Assembly (NCBI GenBank): GCA_964605095.1
Contig: CAZSBS010000046.1
Location: forward strand, 1 to 23,273
Reading direction: 5' to 3'
From: JAUWQU01 sp964605095
GTDB taxonomy: Bacteria; Planctomycetota; Phycisphaerae; SM23-33
Length of the DNA: 23,273 bases
Shown piece by piece: positions 6,124-13,307 of this stretch. How positions within the stretch are numbered: position 1 is the first letter of the stretch; the number at the start of each line of letters is the position of its first letter. Both the position numbers and the translations under genes were made by a program. The notes beneath the pieces were generated by a model. It did not search any database and was not told the origin of the DNA. It saw only the letters and a program-made list of their open reading frames with translations.

Positions 6124-8073
6124 ATGCTTCGAGAACTGCACATATCGAACCTGGCGATCATTGAGAACATCGACATTGAACTGGCGGGCGGGCTGAACGT
6201 CTTCACGGGGCAGACCGGCGCTGGCAAGAGCCTGATCCTAGGCGCGCTGGAGCTCCTGCTGGGCCTGCGCGACGGCGGCCAGGACGCCGCCACGTTCGTC
6301 CGTCCGGGCTGCAGCGAGGCCCGCGTCAGCGGAGTATTCGAGGTCGCCGGCGGCGACCTGGCCCAGCGGCTTGGGCAGATCCTCGATCAGCCCATCGTCG
6401 CCGGTGAGGGGATACTCATCACCCGCCGGGTCTCCTCGGCCGGGCGGTCGAGCGTCTCGGTCAACGGCCTGCCCGCGACGGCCGGCATGCTCCGACAGGC
6501 GGGCCAACTGCTCGTGGACATCCACGGCCAGCACGATCAGCAGTTCCTGCTCAAGCCCGCAAATCAGATGGCCATCCTCGACTCTTTCGCCGACGCGACC
6601 GACACGCGGCGCCAATTTGCCCAAACGCTTGGCGAACTTCGCGACTGCCAGCGCCGCCTGGCCGAGCTGCGCCAGTCCGAGGACAAGCGACTGGAGGCGC
6701 TGGAGCTCTACCGCTTCCAGATCGAGGAGATCGACTCATCTGGCCTTCACCCCGGCGAGTACGAACAGGTCCGCGACCGCTACAACGTGCTGCGCAACGC
6801 CACCCACCTTCAGGACCTGTCAACCCAACTGCTCGGCGGGCTCCGCGACGGCGAGGACACGGTGCTCGAACGCCTCGGAGTCGTTCAGCGCTGCGGCCAG
6901 GAACTGGTGCGGATGGACGCGGGCCTGACCAACCTCTCGACGCAGCTTGAGCAGGCCGGCGAGCTGCTTGGCGATGCGGCCCGCGTGCTCGACCGATACC
7001 AGGACGCGCTGGAAGTGGACCCATCCGAGTTGGCCGCCGTCGAGGAGCGGCTGGACGTGCTCAACAAAATGATCCACAAGTACGCCAGCGCGGCCGAGCC
7101 GGGCGGCGACCCCGTGGCCGCCGTGCTGGAGTACCGCCAGGAGGTTGGCCTGAAGGTCGAGCGGCTCGATGCCGCCGCACAGGCCCTTGGCGAACTCGAC
7201 CGCCGGATTGCCCAGTTAAGCAAAGCCCTGGCCGTGACGGGGCAGCGGCTAAGCGCCCTTCGCCGCAAGGCGGCAGCGCGGCTCAGGCCGCTCGTCGAGG
7301 CGCAGTTCCGCGAGTTGGAGATGCACGAGGCGATGTTCGAGGTCAGCCTCACCGCCCGCGCCGCCGCCGACCCGGCCATCGACTCGACGGGCCTGGACGA
7401 GATGGAGTTCCTCGTCCGCACGAACCCCGGCCAGGAAACGCTCCCGCTCCGCAAGATCGCCAGCGGCGGCGAGATCTCGCGGATCATGCTGGCCCTCAAG
7501 ACGATCCTCGCCGACAAGGACCAGGTGAGCGTCCTGGTCTTCGACGAGATCGACGCGAACATCGGCGACCGTCTCGGCGCGACCATTGGCCGAAAGATGC
7601 GAGCCCTAGCCCACGGCCAGCGCCCAGACCCAACGCGGCAAAGCAAAACAATGCCGCAGGGTCAGGCCGCGCCGCAAGCCAAGGGCGTATCGCCGGCCGG
7701 CGGCGCGACGCCCTCCGACACCGACCCGCAGGCCTGCGCCTGCCAGATCATCTGCATTACTCACCTGTCCCAGATAGCCGCCTGTGCCGACCACCACCTC
7801 CAGATCCGCAAGGAAGTGGTCGAATCCGGCGGCACCCGCCAGACCCTCGCCAGGGTCCGGGTGCTCACCGGCGAAGAGCGCGTACAAGAGCTGGCCGAGA
7901 TGATGGCCGGCACGCGCGCCACCGACGCCACCATCGCCCACGCCCGCAACCTGCTTGTCCCCGCGGCCCCGAAGTGCGAACGGACTACCGCCCAGACGCA
8001 GCCTGCCCCCCGCAGCTTCAGCGAAGGAGGGAGTCGCAGAGGACAAGAGAAGGCAGTGGTAGTCAATAGATAG
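6124..8073 (+). CDS. recN: DNA repair protein RecN (SMC-like ATPase)
   Basis: RecN is an SMC-like ATPase that helps recombinational repair of double-strand breaks. The 649-residue product starts MLRELHISNLAIIENIDIEL, the standard RecN opening. It has Walker A GQTGAGKS at 29-36, the QHDQQFLL segment after DIHG, a central coiled coil, the ABC signature SGGEIS near residue 447, Walker B VLVFDEID at 470-477, and ITHLSQIAACADHH. ATG 6124 is set by AAGGAG eight bases upstream; an upstream in-frame ATG at 6058 adds residues unlike the family. Two oddities: a low-complexity Pro/Ala/Gly/Gln insertion of about 40 residues (499-539) between the helix after Walker B and the ITHL strand, and a non-conserved 30-residue C-terminal tail running into repeat DNA. 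Possible regulation by the dyad at 5894-5922. Confidence 0.93.
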   Translation: MLRELHISNLAIIENIDIELAGGLNVFTGQTGAGKSLILGALELLLGLRDGGQDAATFVRPGCSEARVSGVFEVAGGDLAQRLGQILDQPIVAGEGILITRRVSSAGRSSVSVNGLPATAGMLRQAGQLLVDIHGQHDQQFLLKPANQMAILDSFADATDTRRQFAQTLGELRDCQRRLAELRQSEDKRLEALELYRFQIEEIDSSGLHPGEYEQVRDRYNVLRNATHLQDLSTQLLGGLRDGEDTVLERLGVVQRCGQELVRMDAGLTNLSTQLEQAGELLGDAARVLDRYQDALEVDPSELAAVEERLDVLNKMIHKYASAAEPGGDPVAAVLEYRQEVGLKVERLDAAAQALGELDRRIAQLSKALAVTGQRLSALRRKAAARLRPLVEAQFRELEMHEAMFEVSLTARAAADPAIDSTGLDEMEFLVRTNPGQETLPLRKIASGGEISRIMLALKTILADKDQVSVLVFDEIDANIGDRLGATIGRKMRALAHGQRPDPTRQSKTMPQGQAAPQAKGVSPAGGATPSDTDPQACACQIICITHLSQIAACADHHLQIRKEVVESGGTRQTLARVRVLTGEERVQELAEMMAGTRATDATIAHARNLLVPAAPKCERTTAQTQPAPRSFSEGGSRRGQEKAVVVNR

Positions 8074-8098
8074 GGAGTAGGAGAACAGAAGAAGAATA

Positions 8099-8193
8099 AC
8101 GCCTTCCTGCCCCCAAGGGGACGGCGTCACTACAAACGCTCCGCACACGCCAGGCTGGCGCCTCTGGCGTTTGTAGTGTGCCCGTGAGGGCAT
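8099..8193. repeat. REP pair (BIME) between recN and the RAYT gene
   Basis: A left REP on the minus strand has hairpin arms ACGCC/GGCGT (8099-8103, 8123-8127) followed by CTAC (8130-8133). A right REP on the plus strand has GTAG (8173-8176) then arms TGCCC/GGGCA around GTGA (8179-8192). The two are joined by the inverted repeat ACTACAAACGC/GCGTTTGTAGT, so the GTAG ends face each other. The left hairpin has an enlarged 19-base loop with an internal CCCC/GGGG stem. Flanks are A-rich (GAAGAATA) on the left and T-rich (TTTCTTCTTT) on the right. Confidence 0.85.
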
Positions 8194-8247
8194 AGGCTGT
8201 TTCTTCTTTGTTGTTTTTGACCCCGTAAACGCTGTAGAAATGTCGCC

Positions 8248-8841
8248 ATGTACAACTACCGCAAGATGACGCCTGAGCAGAGGCAGCGAGTCCTGGACGA
8301 GCGAAAGACCCAGCGTCGGTCCTGGCATGCACCGCCCCATTTAGGCAAAGGGTCGAGGGTGTATATGATCTCGGCCGCGTGCTTCGAGCACCGGCCAATC
8401 ATGGCGACGGCCCAGCGGAGAACGGAGTTCATGGAGGCTCTGCTGGAGGGGCTTCAGATCGAAGTCAATGCCGACATCCGGGCTTGGGTAGTTGGCCACA
8501 ATCACTATCATCTCCTGATCGAGACTGACCTTCCCACCTTCCGCGGGTGGATAGGCAGGCTGCACAACGGCAAGGCGACTGAGTGGAACCGGCAGGACGG
8601 GACGCACGGGCGGAAGGTGTGGCATCGCTTTTCTGATCGTGGGATACGATCGGAAGCCCATTACTTTTCCTCTCTGAACTACATTCATGCCAACCCTGTC
8701 AAGCACGGCTGGGTTGAAAAGGCGGACCTGTGGCTATGGAGCAGCTTGAGCAAATACCTGGATGAAGTCGGACGAACCGTTCTGACCGAGTGGTGGGCAC
8801 GATATCCCGTGAAGGACTACGGACGAGGGTGGGATGATTGA
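8248..8841 (+). CDS. REP-associated tyrosine transposase (RAYT), HUH/Y1 family
   Basis: A 197-residue IS200-like Y1 single-strand transposase of the RAYT type. It starts MYNYRKMTPEQRQRV, followed by WHAPPH and the strand VYMISAACFEHRPIM. The metal-binding HUH motif is NHYHLL (His86, His88). The helix LNYIHANPVKHG (143-154) contains the likely nucleophile Tyr145. A Trp-rich C-terminus (LWLWSSL) is usual for the family. Length is normal and the frame is intact, so the enzyme could be active. No strong ribosome binding site precedes the ATG. The gene is bordered on both sides by REP hairpins carrying GTAG, the substrate signature established for RAYT proteins in enterobacteria and pseudomonads. 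Unlike IS200, RAYTs do not move as insertion sequences; they are thought to spread or process REPs. It converges on the ABC permease gene. Confidence 0.93.
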   Translation: MYNYRKMTPEQRQRVLDERKTQRRSWHAPPHLGKGSRVYMISAACFEHRPIMATAQRRTEFMEALLEGLQIEVNADIRAWVVGHNHYHLLIETDLPTFRGWIGRLHNGKATEWNRQDGTHGRKVWHRFSDRGIRSEAHYFSSLNYIHANPVKHGWVEKADLWLWSSLSKYLDEVGRTVLTEWWARYPVKDYGRGWDD

Positions 8842-8849
8842 ATCCGCCG

Positions 8850-8936
8850 CTCCGCGTGTGCCAGGCTCGCGTCGCGCTTCGAAAGCGCCGCGATTGGATC
8901 GTGCCTCTGGCGTTTGTAGTGTGCCCGTAAGGGCAT
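8850..8936. repeat. REP-containing BIME just after the RAYT gene
   Basis: It begins nine bases after the transposase stop. The inner part (CGCTCCGC, GCCAGGCTCG, TGCCTCTGGCG) matches the spacer of the upstream BIME. Then comes GCGTTTGTAGTG and a perfect REP hairpin, TGCCC-GTAA-GGGCA (8922-8935). The left REP half is missing. The spacer carries an extra perfect hairpin, GCGCTT-CGA-AAGCGC (8874-8888). Confidence 0.8.
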
Positions 8937-8937
8937 A

Positions 8938-8979
8938 TTCTTCTTCTTTGTCGCCAGTGTGCCCGTAAAGAAAGAAGAA
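8938..8979. repeat. Hairpin enclosing a truncated REP
   Basis: TTCTTCTTCTTT (8938-8949) pairs with AAAGAAAGAAGAA (8967-8979) with one bulged base. The loop contains AGTGTGCCCGTAA (8956-8968), the first half of a REP lacking GGGCA. It looks like a REP interrupted or deleted in the middle of the array. Confidence 0.55.
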
Positions 8980-8984
8980 AAATA

Positions 8985-9043
8985 ACGCCTCACGGCGTCA
9001 CTACAAACGCTCCGCGTGCTCCTGGCTCGTGCCTCTGGCGTTC
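8985..9043. repeat. Minus-strand REP between RAYT and the permease 3' end
   Basis: Hairpin ACGCC-TCAC-GGCGT (8985-8998), then CACTACAAACGC and the usual TCCGCGTG...TGCCTCTGGCGTT spacer, cut off before GTAG. The permease stop codon (9064-9066) is 20 bases further. Lying between convergent genes, these hairpins could also end transcription from both sides. Confidence 0.75.
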
Positions 9044-9063
9044 CGGGCGGGGGAGTTTCCCGC

Positions 9064-12000
9064 TCACTCGTTTCTCAGCGCGTCGAGGAGGTTTCCGCGC
9101 AGGGCGGCGGCGGCGGCCAGGTAGGTCCAGAGGATTCCGCTGGCGGCGACGGCGGCGAGGGTTGTCAGCCAGCTTGCCAGCGGCGCGGCCGCGGTCGGCG
9201 AGCGCAGGGCGGGCGTTACGGCGATGACGGCGGCGGCGATGCCGCAGATCATGCCCAGAGCGAGCAGGGTCCAGTGTTCGCAGAGGATCATCCACGTCAG
9301 GCGGGTCCTGGTGAATCCGACGGCCCGCAGCAGGGCCAGTTCACCGCGGCGTTCGAGGACGTTTCGCAGCACGACCACGCCGATGGCGACGCAGCCCAGC
9401 ACGAGGCCCAGCCCGCCCAGCGCGGCGAAGATCGACAGGTACGTGTTCTGCACCTCGGCGAACATCGCAAGCCTTTCGGCTGCGCCGGTAAGCGCCAGGC
9501 CGTTATTGGCCAGGGCGGCCATCAGGTCGCGGCGGACTTTCTCGGCCTCGGCCGGCGGGGCGTCCACCAGCATCGCGCGGTATCCGCTGGCCGACGGGAA
9601 CAGCCGGCGGAAGTTGGCGTCGGAAATCAGCAGGCTGCCCTGGAGGATTGAGCTGTCGATCTTGGCGACAAGCCGCAGTTTTACGGCCCGGCCGCGCTCG
9701 TCGAGGACCGTTACATCCTGGCCGAGGTTCTTGTGCAAGGCCCACTGGAGAGTCGGGTCGTCGCCGATTGCCGGCACGGCCCCGTCGGGCAGGTTGGCGT
9801 CCAGCAGCAGCCAGGGATTCTTAGTATCGGTGGCGCCAGCCGCGGCATTGGCGCCGGCACCGGGCCATTTCTCGACGAACGAGAACCGCCCATCCAGCCT
9901 GGCGGCCTTCACGCCGAGCACGCGCGGGCTCTGTGCGCGGTTGAGGTTGAGGCAACTCGCGTCGTCGCCTTCATGCAGCCGCAACTCAACGAAGCTTACA
10001 CCGCGAACCTCGTTGGGGTCGATAGCGGGCAGTTGAGGCCCGCCGGCGGTCCGCTGGCCGCGAGCGAAGGCGTTTAGGTCGTGGAGGATCGGCGTGGCTG
10101 ACTCGCCGTACAGGGCGAATCCGCCGGTGCCGCTGGAGCGGCTCAGGGCCTCGGCGTGGGGGTCGAGGCGGAAGACCTCGACCGCGGCGACCAGGAATAT
10201 TCCGCACGCGAGCAGCCCAACCGTGGTAAGGCTCCGCCACCTCCGCAGGCCGGCCGAGCGGACGCCCAGTGCCGCGAGGGACACCGGCCCTGCGCGGCGG
10301 GAAACTCCCAGCTTCGCGAGCAGCCAGTAGCACCACGACAGACCGCCCAGCAGCACAAGCCCGCCGGCACCAAAGAACTCACCCGCGGCCGCCATGCCGG
10401 TGGCAGACCCGGCGGACTTCACGATCACGATCGCCCCGCCGATGCACAGCCCACCGATGATCAGGCCCGCGCGTCGCTTGCCCCGCCCGGCCGGGCCGGA
10501 CACCCGGCCCTGTGCCCCGGCCGAGAGAAGCTCGCGCGGCGTGGCGCGGCCCTGGAGCCATAGTGTTATGAGCATTGCCGCAACCGCGACCGCCACGCCG
10601 ATGGCGGCGCCCATCGCAACGGTGGCGGGCTCGGCGTGGTAGAGGATTCTCGACGACGCGGCCGCGCCGCGCCAGACGCCGCCCAGGCCCGCCAGCACGA
10701 CGCGGGTGTAGCCGAGCCCTGCCGTGGCCCCGACGACCGCCCCGACGACCGCGAGCACGCCGCCCTCGGCGAGCATCCACCGCCGCACGCGCCACGGGCG
10801 AAAGCCCACCGCCAGCAGCAGGCCGACCTGCCTGCTTCGCTGCTCGATGCCGAAGACGAACAGCAGGCCCGTCAGCAGCACCGCGGCGATGATCAGGAAG
10901 AAGCTCAGGCCCAGGAACAGCCCGCCGAAGTCGCTCGTCGGCTCCGCGGCCGCAAGGGCCTGCTCACGGACCGGCGTGAAGTACATGCCTATTTGCCTGG
11001 GATCGATTCGCTGGATTATCTCGGCCGCGAGGGCCTCGCCGGCGACGTCGTTCACGTATCGCACGGCCGTGAGTTCGCCGAAGCGGTTGCCCCACATTTT
11101 TTGCGTGGCCGCGGGGGCCTCGCCGGCGACGTCGTCCGCATATCGCACGGCCGTGAGTTCGCCGAAGCGGTTGGCCCACATTTTTTGCGCGGCCGCCAGG
11201 GTGAGGAAGGCTTTTGGCGTGCCGCGATGGGTGTTCCAGTAGTCCACGTCTTTTGGGCGGAGCTTGTGGGTGTCTACTTCGACGCCGGGCCGCCAGTCGA
11301 GGCAGTTGTTCACATCGGCCAGGCCGGGGAAGTCGGGCATGAGGTTGAGGTCGTCGGCAGCCCCGGCGATGGGGACGACTCCGCGTACGCGGAACGTGGC
11401 GGAGCCGGTATCGAGCGTCCGCAGCGGCCCGAGCGTGCGGTAGGTAAGTGTGACCTTATCGCCGGGCTTTGCGGCGAGGTCTTCGGCGAGCCATGAGTTC
11501 AGGATGATCTCATCGTCGGTCATTTCCGGCGGCAGGAGGCTGGGGGGCGAGCCTGGGCGATTGGCGTCCATTCCGGCCAGGATGCAGTATGGCGCGGCGC
11601 GGTCGCCGAGGCGGACCTCATCGACGAAGTACGCAAGCACGCCGAGGGCGTGGTCCACGCCCATGGCGGCCCGGCCAACGTCGCTGTCGAGGAACACCCG
11701 GGCGGTGCGAAGCTCTCGCACGCCGGAGCCGAGGTCGCGAAGTTGGAGCCCCGCATCGGCCAGGCGGAGATGTTTTCGCAGGGCGGCGTTTGCCTGACTG
11801 ACGGTCGGGGCGCGAGGGTCTCCCGCCCCCGCTACCAGCAGCACGTTGGCCTTGCCCGCCAGCTTGACGGCCTGCTGGAGCGTTGCGAGCGGCACGAATG
11901 CCGTTTGCGGGGCGAGTTGATTGGCTCGCAGGCTGAACCGGCCGAAGTGCGAATCGTCGACGATCGCGCGGATGGTTACGCGAATTGCGGCGACGGCGTC

Positions 12001-12582
12001 GCGGTCGGTCGAGAGCGGGGCCTCTCGCGGCAGGCCGGAGGGGACCGGCACACGGAGCAGGATAACGTCGCCGACGCCCACGCCGAGTTGGCGGGCAAGG
12101 TGGTCGTTTATCACGGCCTCGTCTGGCGCGGCCCCGGCGAGCGGGTCGGCCACGCCGCCGATGGCCCAGAATCGCTCATCGGCGCCGACGACCTGCACGT
12201 TGTTGGCCAGTCCGGCGGAGTCGGGAGTCTTGGCCGAGCCATCCAGCAGCAGCATGGGCGCCAGCGGCACGGGCACATCCGCCTGCATGGACGCAGCCAG
12301 GTCTGTCCGTAGCGTGCCCGTAAGGGCATCTTCGGCAGGATAACGCCTTACGGCGTCACTACGAACGGCCTTGGCGCGGAAGAACCTATCCGCCGACGAC
12401 ATGGCGAGCGTTGTCTGGCCAAGCCTTCGCAGCGCCAACGTGCCCAGCGTGTATCGCACGGAATCGCCGACGACCAGCGCTCCGACCAGCACAGCCGTCG
12501 CCACGGCGGCGCCGGCCACCACGCCGAGGTGCGTGCGCCAGTAGTACGCGGCGCTGCGGACAATGAGCTTGACGGCGTTCAT
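9064..12582 (-). CDS. Large FtsX/MacB-family ABC transporter permease
   Basis: A 1172-residue permease. The N-terminal membrane helix (about 18-38) is followed by a large periplasmic region. A first FtsX-type core (about 550-680, FFLIIAAVLLTGLLFVFG then QRSRQVGLLLAVGF) and further helices follow. After a second extracytoplasmic region comes a second FtsX core near the end (about 1040-1165, VLERRGELALLRAVGF). Two FtsX repeats in one chain fit permeases that extract or move lipoproteins or other substrates at the inner membrane. The start ATG overlaps the stop of the ATPase gene (ATGA), so they are translationally coupled. Two unusual in-frame additions occur: residues about 74-92 are encoded by a REP pair, and residues about 465-520 by an 84-bp tandem duplication. 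Both keep the frame, implying the periplasmic domain tolerates them. Confidence 0.85.
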   Translation of the reverse strand: MNAVKLIVRSAAYYWRTHLGVVAGAAVATAVLVGALVVGDSVRYTLGTLALRRLGQTTLAMSSADRFFRAKAVRSDAVRRYPAEDALTGTLRTDLAASMQADVPVPLAPMLLLDGSAKTPDSAGLANNVQVVGADERFWAIGGVADPLAGAAPDEAVINDHLARQLGVGVGDVILLRVPVPSGLPREAPLSTDRDAVAAIRVTIRAIVDDSHFGRFSLRANQLAPQTAFVPLATLQQAVKLAGKANVLLVAGAGDPRAPTVSQANAALRKHLRLADAGLQLRDLGSGVRELRTARVFLDSDVGRAAMGVDHALGVLAYFVDEVRLGDRAAPYCILAGMDANRPGSPPSLLPPEMTDDEIILNSWLAEDLAAKPGDKVTLTYRTLGPLRTLDTGSATFRVRGVVPIAGAADDLNLMPDFPGLADVNNCLDWRPGVEVDTHKLRPKDVDYWNTHRGTPKAFLTLAAAQKMWANRFGELTAVRYADDVAGEAPAATQKMWGNRFGELTAVRYVNDVAGEALAAEIIQRIDPRQIGMYFTPVREQALAAAEPTSDFGGLFLGLSFFLIIAAVLLTGLLFVFGIEQRSRQVGLLLAVGFRPWRVRRWMLAEGGVLAVVGAVVGATAGLGYTRVVLAGLGGVWRGAAASSRILYHAEPATVAMGAAIGVAVAVAAMLITLWLQGRATPRELLSAGAQGRVSGPAGRGKRRAGLIIGGLCIGGAIVIVKSAGSATGMAAAGEFFGAGGLVLLGGLSWCYWLLAKLGVSRRAGPVSLAALGVRSAGLRRWRSLTTVGLLACGIFLVAAVEVFRLDPHAEALSRSSGTGGFALYGESATPILHDLNAFARGQRTAGGPQLPAIDPNEVRGVSFVELRLHEGDDASCLNLNRAQSPRVLGVKAARLDGRFSFVEKWPGAGANAAAGATDTKNPWLLLDANLPDGAVPAIGDDPTLQWALHKNLGQDVTVLDERGRAVKLRLVAKIDSSILQGSLLISDANFRRLFPSASGYRAMLVDAPPAEAEKVRRDLMAALANNGLALTGAAERLAMFAEVQNTYLSIFAALGGLGLVLGCVAIGVVVLRNVLERRGELALLRAVGFTRTRLTWMILCEHWTLLALGMICGIAAAVIAVTPALRSPTAAAPLASWLTTLAAVAASGILWTYLAAAAALRGNLLDALRNE
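11023..11190. repeat. 84-bp in-frame tandem duplication inside the permease gene
   Basis: Two adjacent 84-bp copies (11023-11106 and 11107-11190) differ at six positions by my count. Each encodes 28 residues around NRFGELTAVRY, followed by DVAGEA. The length is a multiple of three, so the reading frame is intact. Confidence 0.9.
12309..12362. repeat. Minimal 54-bp REP pair inside the permease coding sequence
   Basis: GTAG (12309-12312), hairpin TGCCC-GTAA-GGGCA (12315-12328), a 14-base middle, hairpin ACGCC-TTAC-GGCGT (12343-12356) and CTAC (12359-12362). Both hairpins are perfect and match those beside the RAYT gene. The length is exactly 18 codons, and the permease frame reads through as RSDAVRRYPAEDALTGTLR. 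No target-site duplication is visible. Confidence 0.9.
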
Positions 12583-13289
12583 GCGATTGCCTGCAATTCC
12601 GTGAGTTTGCCCGCCCGCAGCTCGAGCCGGCGCCCCATGAGAGCGGCCAGGTCGAGCGAGTGGGTAACGACGATGAGCGTGACGGACTCGTCGCGGTTGA
12701 GCTCGACCAGCAGCCGGCCTAGATCGGTGGCGCTGGCGCGGTCCAGCGAGCCGGTCGGCTCGTCAGCCAGCACCAGCCGGGGCGAGTTTATCAGCGCCCG
12801 CACCACGGCTGCTCGCTGGCACTCGCCGCCGGAAAGCTGTCCCGGCCGGTGGTGCAGACGATGCGAAAGCCCGACGCGCGTGAGCAGCCTTATCGCCTCG
12901 GCCTCGCCCTGGGCGGCGGTTTGCCCCCCGCCGGCGGCCAGGGTCGGCAGCAGAACGTTTTCGAGGATCGTGCATTGCGGCAGCAGGTGGTGGAGCTGGA
13001 ATACCAGGCCGATCTGCCGGGCGCGAATGGCGGCGAGTTGCCTGTCGGTCATCGTCGAGAGGTCCCGCCCGGCCAGGAGAACCTTGCCGGACGTCGGCCT
13101 GTCCAACGTGGCGATGATGTTCAGCAGCGTGCTCTTGCCGCACCCGCTGGGTCCGATGATCGCCAGCGACTGCCCCGCCGCGACGCGCAGGTCCAGCCCG
13201 TCAAGCACGCTTGGCCCGGCGGCGCCCGCCACGCCGGGATAAGCCTTGCCAACCCCAACAAGCTCCAGCAGCAATCCGTTTTCGGTCAT
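12579..13289 (-). CDS. ABC transporter ATP-binding protein, LolD/MacB type
   Basis: A 236-residue ATPase of the MacB/LolD/FtsE group. It has Walker A GPSGCGKST (46-54), a Q-loop in VFQLHHLLPQCTILENV, signature LSGGECQRAAVVRAL, Walker B LVLADEPTGSLD, and the switch histidine in VVTHS. The phrases PTSGKVLLAGRDL and the residue after Q-loop HHLLP are typical of lipoprotein-release ATPases. GAGGT precedes the ATG (13289) at a good distance. Its stop overlaps the permease start and it begins 18 bases after the glycosyltransferase stop, so the three form one operon. It powers the 1172-residue permease. The substrate is unknown; there is no periplasmic adaptor (MacA) or LolA nearby, so I do not assign a gene symbol. 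Confidence 0.9.
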   Translation of the reverse strand: MTENGLLLELVGVGKAYPGVAGAAGPSVLDGLDLRVAAGQSLAIIGPSGCGKSTLLNIIATLDRPTSGKVLLAGRDLSTMTDRQLAAIRARQIGLVFQLHHLLPQCTILENVLLPTLAAGGGQTAAQGEAEAIRLLTRVGLSHRLHHRPGQLSGGECQRAAVVRALINSPRLVLADEPTGSLDRASATDLGRLLVELNRDESVTLIVVTHSLDLAALMGRRLELRAGKLTELQAIA

Positions 13290-13307
13290 AGATACCTCAT
13301 TGTCAGT

